From the NCBI GenBank assembly GCA_947044405.1, contig CAMRHE010000012.1, forward strand, positions 12,664,001 through 12,728,000: 64,000 nt of DNA, in the 5' to 3' direction. A model generated the notes under the pieces. That model was not told the DNA's origin. It saw nothing but the letters and a program-made list of their open reading frames with translations, and made no database searches. The position numbers and the translations under genes were made by a program. Positions 56,476 to 64,000 of the stretch are shown piece by piece. This DNA comes from Leptodactylus fallax. Taxonomy: Eukaryota; Chordata; Amphibia; Anura; Leptodactylidae. Position 1 is the first letter of the stretch, and each line of letters starts with the position of its first letter.

Positions 56476-58043
56476 CAGTCATGGCCAAAAGTTTTGAGAA
56501 TGACACAAATATTATATTTTCACATGATCTGCTGCCCTCTGGTTTTTATGTGTGTTTGTCAGATGTTTTTATCACATACAGAAATATAATTGCATTCATA
56601 TTATGAGTAACAGAAGCTTATATTGACAGTTAGAATGAGTTAATGCAGCAAGTCAATATTTGCAGTGTTGACCCTTCTTCTTCAGGACCTCTGCAATTCT
56701 CCCTGGCATGCTCTCAATCAACTTCTGGACCAAATCCTGACTGATAGCAGTCCATTCTTGCAGAATCAATGCTTTAATTTTGTCTGAATTTGTTGGTTTT
56801 TGTTTGTCCACCCGTCTCTTGATGATTGACCACAAGTTCTCAATGGGATTAAGATCTGGGGAGTTTCCAGGCCATGGACCCAAAATCTCTATGTTTTGTT
56901 CCCTGAGCCATTTAGTTATCACCTTTGCTTTATGGCAAGGTGCTCCATCATGCTGGAAAAGGCATTGTTGAGCGCCAAACTGCTCTTGGACGGTTGGGAG
57001 AAGTTGCTCTTGGAGGACATTCTGGTACCATTCTTTATTCATGGCTGTGTTTTTAGGCAAGACTGCGAGAGAGCCGATTCCCTTGGCTGAGAAGCAACCC
57101 CACACATGAATGGTTTCAGGATGCTTTACAGTTGGCATGAGACAAGACTGGTGGTAGCGCTCACCTCTTCTTCTCCGAATAAGCTGTTTTCCAGATGTTC
57201 CAAACAATGGAAAAGGGGATTCATCAGAGAAAATGACTTTACCCCCAGTCCTCAGCAGTCCACTCCCTGTACCTTTTGCAGAATATCAGTCTGTCCCTGA
57301 TGTTTTTTCTGGAGAGAAGTGGCTTCTTTGCTGCTCTCCTTGAGACCAGGCCTTGCTCCAAGAGTGTCCGCCTCACAGTGCGTGCAGATGCACTCACGCC
57401 TGCCTGCTGCCATTCCTCAGCAAGCTCTGCACTGCTGGTAGCCCGATCCCGCAGCTGAAACACTTTTAAGAGACGGTCCTGCCGCTTGCTGGTCTTTCTT
57501 GGGCGCCCTGGAGCCTTTTTGGCACCAATGGAACCTCTCTCCTTGAAGTTCTTGATGATGCGATAGATTGTTGACTGAGGTGCAATCTTTCTAGCTGCAA
57601 TACTCTTCCCAGTTAGGCCATTTTTGTGCAGTGCAATGATGACTGCACGTGTTTCCTTAGAGATAACTATGGTTAACAGAAGAGAAACAATGATGGCAAG
57701 CACCAGCCTCCTTTTAAAGTGTCCAGTGGTGTCATTCTTACTTAATCATGACAGATTGATCTCCAGCCCTGTCCTCATCAACACCCACACCTGTGTTAAT
57801 GGAGCAATCACTGAAACGATGTTACGTGGTCCTTTTAAGGCAGGGCTGCAATGATGTTGAAATGTGTTTTGGGGGATAAAGTTCATTTTCTAGGCAAATA
57901 TTGACTTTGCAAGTAATTGCTGTTAAGCTGATCACTCTTTATAACATTCTGGAGTATATGCAAATTGCCATTAGAAAAACTGAAGCTGTAGACTTTGTAA
58001 AAATTAATATTTGTATCATTCTCAAAACTTTTGGCCATGACTG
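56476..58043 (-). mobile_element. Tc1/mariner element, DD35E, copy 2
   Basis: TA lies at 56,474-56,475 and 58,044-58,045. Its termini are the same as copy 1 (36,417-37,983), it is in the same orientation, and its length is 1,568 bp against 1,567. By eye only on the order of twenty single-base differences separate the copies, so both moved recently. The extra base is the frameshift in the transposase. Confidence 0.95.
56653..57670 (-). pseudogene. DD35E transposase with one-base insertion
   Basis: It is the same gene as 36,594-37,610. A run of five C at about 57,241-57,245 replaces four C in copy 1, shifting the frame within TAEDWG, just before the first catalytic motif. The N-terminal DNA-binding part (57,670-57,239, from MVISKETRAVI) and the C-terminal catalytic part (57,207-56,653, with FQHDGAPCH and SPDLNPIENLW) are otherwise intact. 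The N-terminal part alone could still bind element ends. Confidence 0.92.
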
Positions 58044-58068
58044 TACACAAATCAGGAAAATTAACTCT

Positions 58069-58285
58069 TTAAGGCTAAGGCCCCATGTTGCGGAAAAACA
58101 GCTTTTTTTGTTGCAGATTTTGCTCTGTTTTCTTTGAGCAGACCAGAGAAGTATAACTTTATATTTTATAAGCTTCCTTTATATTTTTCATTCCTTTTGT
58201 AATCACTCCTGGCTTTGGCTCAAAAAACTAAGATCCCATGTTGCGGAAACGCTGCTTTTTGCGTTGCAGATTTTGCAGACATGAT
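58069..58285. mobile_element. MITE of the GGCTAAGGCCCC family, fragments
   Basis: It begins TTAAGGCTAAGGCCCCATGT at 58,069. A second internal start-like piece, AAGATCCCATGTTGCGGAAA, lies near 58,230. Both are followed by GTTGCAGATTTTGC. This looks like two overlapping or internally duplicated copies. No right TTAA end is found. Confidence 0.55.
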
Positions 58286-61111
58286 AGATCAATCCACCCT
58301 CGTGAGACATGTCCAGGCACTGTTATTTTGCCTAGTGCAGCAGTACTGGCCATATGGCTGCAATGGCAGTAAGTACTGGGAATAATGTGAGGAGTAATGA
58401 TGTAAGGTGCTCTTCTACTGCTGTCAGCCATTGATAGAAGAATAGAGCTCCTAAACTGCACATAGTAGGGCTGTTACTGCTAGACTCACAGTGGTAGCAG
58501 CACAGCCCCCCCCCCAACTCAAGGCCCAGTTTCAGTTGTGCCTCCTGTGTCTGCAATTTTTATACCCCTGTACATGACCCTCCTGTGCAGGTTCTCAAGA
58601 CAGTAACAGTCTTATGTTTTTCTGTTCAGATTATTTTATTGTGGGGCTGTTTTGGTGCTCTGGTGCAACGGCCATGTCCAACCAACTTGGCACTGGGGAA
58701 GACACATACACAGTGATTAGTCCATACTAGCATAAAAACACACTGGCATAAATGTGTTGATTTTTTTCTGTGGACCAGGCAACAGAGGGTACAAAAGGGT
58801 CAGCCCTTCCTGTGCTGAGTTGTTCTGGCCATATGTTGAATAGTTGATAGTATGTATTTGTTGATGTGTCTGGATTTCCATAGTGTGGAGTGTGATGGAA
58901 CAGAGATATCAAGTTTGTCACCATTTGCCGCACATACCCTGGTAAATGTGACAGCATTTTTATGGCCTTAGGGTGACACTGCTAGGCTAAAGTAACCTTT
59001 ACCTAGAAAGGTGGGAAGCGTCATCAATGTCCATTTGCCTTTACATTTTTTGCACTACTGAGACAACACCACTGCTAAATTGAGCCATACTGGCTATTGA
59101 TATGAGAGATAGTGTCAGTGCCTTTATGTACTTACATAATACTCCACTCTGGGAAGGCACCCCTCAACAACGTATTACATAAGGGCAAGTAAAGGATTCT
59201 ATTATTCTTGTCCTGGGCTATAACTTGGCTGATATATATTTACTGCTTTGTAAATCATCTTTGAGCAGGCAATTCCCTATTGTAAAAGTAACAGGTCTTG
59301 TTGTTACTGTGTTCTGGAGTACCCCTGATCAGGACGCACAGAACCACAGGGCTCCTGGGAGATCTGGTAAGGAAGCACAGATATTATTTATATTGAACTG
59401 GGTTGTGTCTGGTTTAGCAGGTAAGTCCTATTTTCTTGGAAAGGACTAATACAGTAACTCTACTGCAATGCCAGACACGGTTTACGGACTGTTTCTTTCT
59501 TTCCTAGTCTCAGACAACCCCTTTAAGTCACAAGTGTTATTTATCTTTTTTTTTTTTTTTTTTTTTTTTTAACAAGGTTCAGGTCTATTTAGTAACCACC
59601 AACCCAAACTAAGTAAAATAAAGAAATGTAAAACTGAAATAATGTGTTTATTTTTATTTTTATTTTTTTTTGCAAGTATCTCGTATGATGTCCTGGTAAG
59701 CTTTAATGGCCCTTTCCATCAAGTTGTGGTCTGGACTTTCACACTATGAAAATAAAGGTGATAACTAGTAGACATATAGTTAACTATTTAATGCTTTGTT
59801 CCACAAATAGCTATAGCTTCCTGAATTCCAGAATTATATATGACCTTTGTCTACTATATCTAGTTCTATTTGCCAAATCTTGACATCAAATTGCTACCAC
59901 TTGCCTGATACTTTACTTTATGTTACCAAGAAGAAACAGATCACCCAGCAAAAATGCCACACATTTGCTTCATATAGATTTCAAAAGAAAAAGGAAAGGG
60001 TGGTAAATGATTAGTGTTGAACCATGTCTTGTGTTACACTTCCATGTGTTTTCCATTTTTATTTTTCTGTGACACCTCAGTAGTCTTAATACAGTTACTA
60101 GAATAGTAGTTTGTACCCAGCATGGGATTTTAACGGATTTTACAAGATTTAAGCAATTTTTATGTTTAACATTTTGGCCAAATGACTAGCTCACAGCAAG
60201 GTATCAGCCCAAAGGTCTCCAGAGTCCAGTCATGACCTGGTGTATGAAGTAATGGTATTCAAATAAACCTTCCTGGGCTTGTTTTTCTTGGATACCTCAC
60301 TTTGGTCTCCAGCAGACACTTTTGTAATTTTATGGTTTGTCTTTTAAGCAAAACAGATCTTCTCCCAACATATTCTCTCTTTTTGACATTAGGTTAATTA
60401 AAAAGGCTCATACTATGTAGTGTGCAAAAGTGTATTTAGAATAATGGAAAAGTTAGAGCTTATGCAATGGCCTTGGTCACTTGAATCCAGGCTCACACTC
60501 AAGCAAACAGAAAGAAAAAAATGGCCATAAAAGTGGAAAAACAGTGGGCAATATATTGCAATAATACACTTCTAACTAAAAACATTAAATACACTGCATT
60601 ACAACTAATTTCAAGAACATCAATAGGGCACTTGTGATTTAAGTATCCTGACAATAAAGACTCTATTTCTAACTTTATAGTTTGCCATTTGCTGAGGCAC
60701 AAAATACAGTATGTAATGTATCTGTTATTTCTTCACCAAGATAACACATTAACTGTGTGTATTCATACTACATTAATATTGTGGCAAAGATGTCCTGCCA
60801 TAAATTAAAAAGTCCTCTTTCCTTGTCACTACAGAAGTGTTTATGATGTCTATATAAAACTGCCCAATGTGTTATGCATACTTTCCAAGAAAGAAATGGT
60901 ACACTGCTCAATATGTGTCGGTGTCATATAGTATCCACATGTAAAGCTGGGAGGAACCCATACAGTATCATTCTTTGCCTGCATAAAGCAATATAACACT
61001 CTGAAAGTGCCAAGATGTGCCCACATATTTCCAATAAACCCTAAAGTTTTATACTTTTCCAACACAGAACTAAACAGTACCTAGTGCTTAAAGGTCTATT
61101 CCTAGGGATCA
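58286..61111. other. Long non-coding stretch, no gene seen
   Basis: GACAACCCCTTTAAG near 59,513 is a T2-type right end lacking a clear left partner. A run of more than 20 T follows near 59,548. I recognise nothing else. Confidence 0.5.
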
Positions 61112-61684
61112 TTAAAGGGGTTTTCCCACAAACATAACAACATTTAAATTTGTAGACAAATAATTGTTGAATACTATCTCAAATATAAATACTGACAAAT
61201 CTGCAGAGTTTTAAAGTTTTTCTCTAACCATCTTAGTGGTGACAGTCTTTTGTCTTGATCGGTTGCCAATGGATTTGACCATAAATGCAGAAACTCCTAT
61301 ATCTGGCACTTGCCTGAAACCTAGCCTTTAATTTCTGATTCCTTACACAGAAACAGACAGGGACAGCGGATCCACAAGAAGATAGCCTTGTCACAATAAG
61401 GAAATAAGGAAATCAGACTAGGTTTCTGAAAAGTGCACGACCATTGGCAACCAATCAAGACAATAGATGTCACCTCTATGACAATTAGGCTTCATGCACA
61501 TGACCAAGTAAGCAAAATGAGATGCCCCATTCCAACCTGCTCTATAAATATCGGAACAGAGCATGAGCATTAGAGAAAATCTTTAAAACTCTGCAAAATT
61601 TGTATTTATTTATATTAGCAATAATGTTTAACTACTAATTGTCTACAAACTTAAATAATTATGTTCATCGGAAAACCCCTTTAG
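61112..61684. mobile_element. TTAA-type foldback MITE
   Basis: The left end is TTAAAGGGGTTTTCCCA; the right end GGAAAACCCCTTTAG has one changed target base. Arms pair extensively: TTGTAGACAAATAATTG with TACTAATTGTCTACAAA, CTGCAGAGTTTTAAAG with CTTTAAAACTCTGCAAA, GTCTTGATCGGTTGCCAATGG with CCATTGGCAACCAATCAAGAC. Confidence 0.8.
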
Positions 61685-61904
61685 GCTGAGGCCCCACCTC
61701 AGAAAAGCTGTTTTTCTTGTTGCAGATTTTGCTGCGGTTTTTTGAGGCAAAGCCAAGAGTGGCTGCAAAAGGAATGGGAAATATATAGGAAAAACTTCTG
61801 CTAAATCCACTCCTGGCTTTGGCTGAAAAAAAAAAAAAAAAACCACTGCAAAATCTGCAACAAAGAAAGCAGCTTGATTCCGCAATGTGGGGCCTTAGCC
61901 TTAA
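61681..61904. mobile_element. MITE of the GGCTAAGGCCCC family
   Basis: The ends are TTAGGCTGAGGCCCCAC on the left and GTGGGGCCTTAGCCTTAA on the right. Internal arms pair (GTTGCAGATTTTGCTGCGG with CCACTGCAAAATCTGCAAC; CCAAGAGTGGCTGCAAAAGG with CTCCTGGCTTTGGCTG partly). It abuts the preceding element and shares its target tetranucleotide. Confidence 0.75.
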
Positions 61905-64000
61905 GTGATGAACTTGCTGTGGTAAGAATGCGAGAGCAACAAAGTGCCATATACTTTCATACACTTTGAACAACAGGTTTTGCTATACTATGCAAGTAAA
62001 TGTCATAACTGGATCATTTTTTAACATCATGTAAAAGGCAAACATTCGTCATTTTTATGATCTATATAACAAATGCTACATTTAATGGTGGGATAACCTC
62101 TTAAAAAAGAAAACGTCAGCTGGTACAATTGCATACTCTATATGTTTATTACAGTACCGATTTTCCTGCTTGGCTAAATAGCACTATGTGCTTGTAGCTA
62201 CAGCAATAGCAGCCATACTCACATGATCCCTTTCAGCCAATCATAGCAAATGGCACCATTAGCATATGACAATCACTTTTCAGCAAAGCTCCAAAGGAAG
62301 AAAGCTTTCTCTCAGGCACCACATATGGGTGACTGTTCTGTAAGTTGATACCAGACCCCTTAAAAGTTCTTTAAGGGGTTAGATCTTGACTTATAGGTCA
62401 TCTACCTAAAGGTGGTGCAAGACTGACTGTTTTTCCTTCTAATGGAGAGGTATTTTAAATGCTTTACAAATAATAATATATGACATTGTCCAGTTTTGTG
62501 AACAGATGAGTTCCTTATATAATTCAAGGTTAAAACAACATGTCAAAAAGGAAATATTAAAGCTTCAAAGATCAATAGCACTTAATGATAGAGCACTTGA
62601 TAGTATCAAAGAGCTTTTTAAAAAACACATTGATGCCAAAAGTGCATGTGGCACGTGTCTTGGTGTGATGGATCAACCACACAGACAGCTCTATAGATCT
62701 TGATATGTGTCTGGTAACATTTTAGTGTTATTACACAGCTTCTGAGGTACAAGTAGCATAAGTTGATGGTAATAGTCTTGCATTAGATAATAATGAAAAG
62801 TCATGCCCCTGTTATCATGAAGTATCTTTGCTCACATACATCTTTAGTATGACAATGCATATGTGGATATTTCCTGCATTCATCTGCCTGTTACATTTTT
62901 TTATATTGTACATGTACTATATTGCATGTACAATATTTGAAGTATTTAGTATCTCCTGTAATTTGCATTAACCAATGCCAGGAGAACAAACTCTACTTTG
63001 GTGAACTTAAATAGATTGTCTCAAATATTAATGTATATAACTAGGTTATGCCATCAATGTCAAATCAGTGGAGGCCCACTTTATAATCAATAAAGTGGTA
63101 GTAGTGCTACCTGGTCAATCCAATATTATCAATGGCAAACCAAGAGCTCTCAGACAAAAGCTAAACAGAGCTATCTGCCAACAAAGTAGTGAGATTCTTT
63201 CCTGTGCCATCAGAAAACTAGAACAACAGACAGGCAGACTGTTAAAATTGCGGATACATACAGAGCCCGACGGAACACTTTGACTATAACTGGGTCCATC
63301 AGATGTCCATTGTTTTTGAACTAAAATCGACAATGTCCGAAGATTTTAGGTGGGCACTGCAACTGCAGTCTCCTATGAAGACTCACGCAGATATGAAAGA
63401 AACCTTAGCACTTTAGAAGTGGTGCACATGCAGTGACATTTTGGAGGTAAATATTCTGTTTAGAGAGGGAATTTTTAATACATAAACATATCTGTAAATG
63501 TAAAGAAAAAAAAAACATTGCCCAAAATATATATTATATACACTTGCAATGGCTGTGCTGCAGTGTGGGAACAGCCTGTATAACACCATGGTGCCTACTA
63601 CAGTACAGAATTATATAATTCTGTGTGCTAAAAATAAGGGCTATCCTGAGATATGCTTGTCAATGATGAATGTATTGTAGCAACTCAGTTTAGCATCGTA
63701 TTAATGACTTTTGGGCCAAACAAATTGGTGCACTGCTGAAATGCGTTGTCATTGCTGCAATAAAGGATTTTACAGTACATCATCGACCAGCAGTGCTCAG
63801 GATATCCCTGATTTTTATCATACAAAGAGAGACAGGGAGAGAGGTCATTCAAGTTGGGTTATACATACATGCCTTTTAACAGAGCAGTGTTTGGCACATC
63901 TTGAGGAGGTAAAACCATATACAGTATACTACCTACTCTATTTAGCGATCTACTTAAGATCAGTATGGAGTGCTTCTCTTCTTTAATCTTATAGTATATC
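61905..64000. other. Non-coding stretch to window end
   Basis: No gene is seen. CTGAAATGCGTTGTCATTGC then TGCAATAAAGGA near 63,735-63,765 resembles the 3' part of the hammerhead-bearing repeats. Open frames at 62,506-62,703 and 63,711-63,986 have no recognisable motif. Confidence 0.45.

Overview
This is vertebrate nuclear DNA, most likely from a frog or toad. The repeats point that way: T2/Kolobok-type MITEs with TTAAAGG ends, several Tc1-like families with long terminal inverted repeats (TIRs), hAT elements with GAGATGAGCGAA-type ends, a Gmr1-like Ty3/gypsy element, and CR1/L2-type LINE pieces. The clade is inferred; no species marker is visible. I found no host protein-coding exon, rRNA or tRNA gene. 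Every convincing coding signal belongs to a transposable element.

Layout. 1-3.5 kb: foldback MITEs and a SINE-like repeat. 3.86-13.0 kb: a three-level nest. A hAT-like element (8-bp target-site duplication, TSD, CCCCCAGT) contains a minisatellite and TTAA-type MITEs. One of those MITEs was split by a 6.3-kb Ty3/gypsy element (TSD GCCAT, 525/535-bp LTRs) whose pol order is PR-INT-RT-RNaseH, as in Gmr1 elements. 13.0-18.2 kb: a Tc1 fragment, the 3' end of a CR1/L2-type LINE, a candidate solo LTR and a decayed Tc1 copy. 18.2-25 kb: mostly unannotated DNA with a higher-order minisatellite, a fossil hAT transposase piece and a short LINE 3' end with a 16-bp TSD. 25.5-27.8 kb: a hAT-like element with TSD CTTGTATC. 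29.7-32.9 kb: another hAT-like element with TSD ATTGTTGC, holding a LINE endonuclease fragment and about 32 copies of a 42-bp minisatellite.

34-43.5 kb is a run of Tc1/mariner elements: a decayed DD34E copy, an apparently intact DD35E copy, an apparently intact DD34E copy, and a DD38E copy broken by one stop codon. 43.8-51.3 kb holds a decayed BED-finger hAT transposase gene, probably an autonomous element. It is interrupted at 45,232-47,801 by a non-autonomous hAT-like element (TSD TCTGGTCC) that carries two further TTAA elements. A second, nearly identical DD35E copy with a one-base frameshift lies at 56.5-58.0 kb. The rest to 64 kb is unannotated DNA with scattered MITEs.

The main observations are the nested insertion history with exact TSDs, the Gmr1-type gene order, and three catalytic-spacing classes of Tc1/mariner transposase (DD34E, DD35E, DD38E) side by side, two with open reading frames. 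There are also hAT-like elements that share interiors but have different termini. I saw no CRISPR, operon or prokaryotic system.
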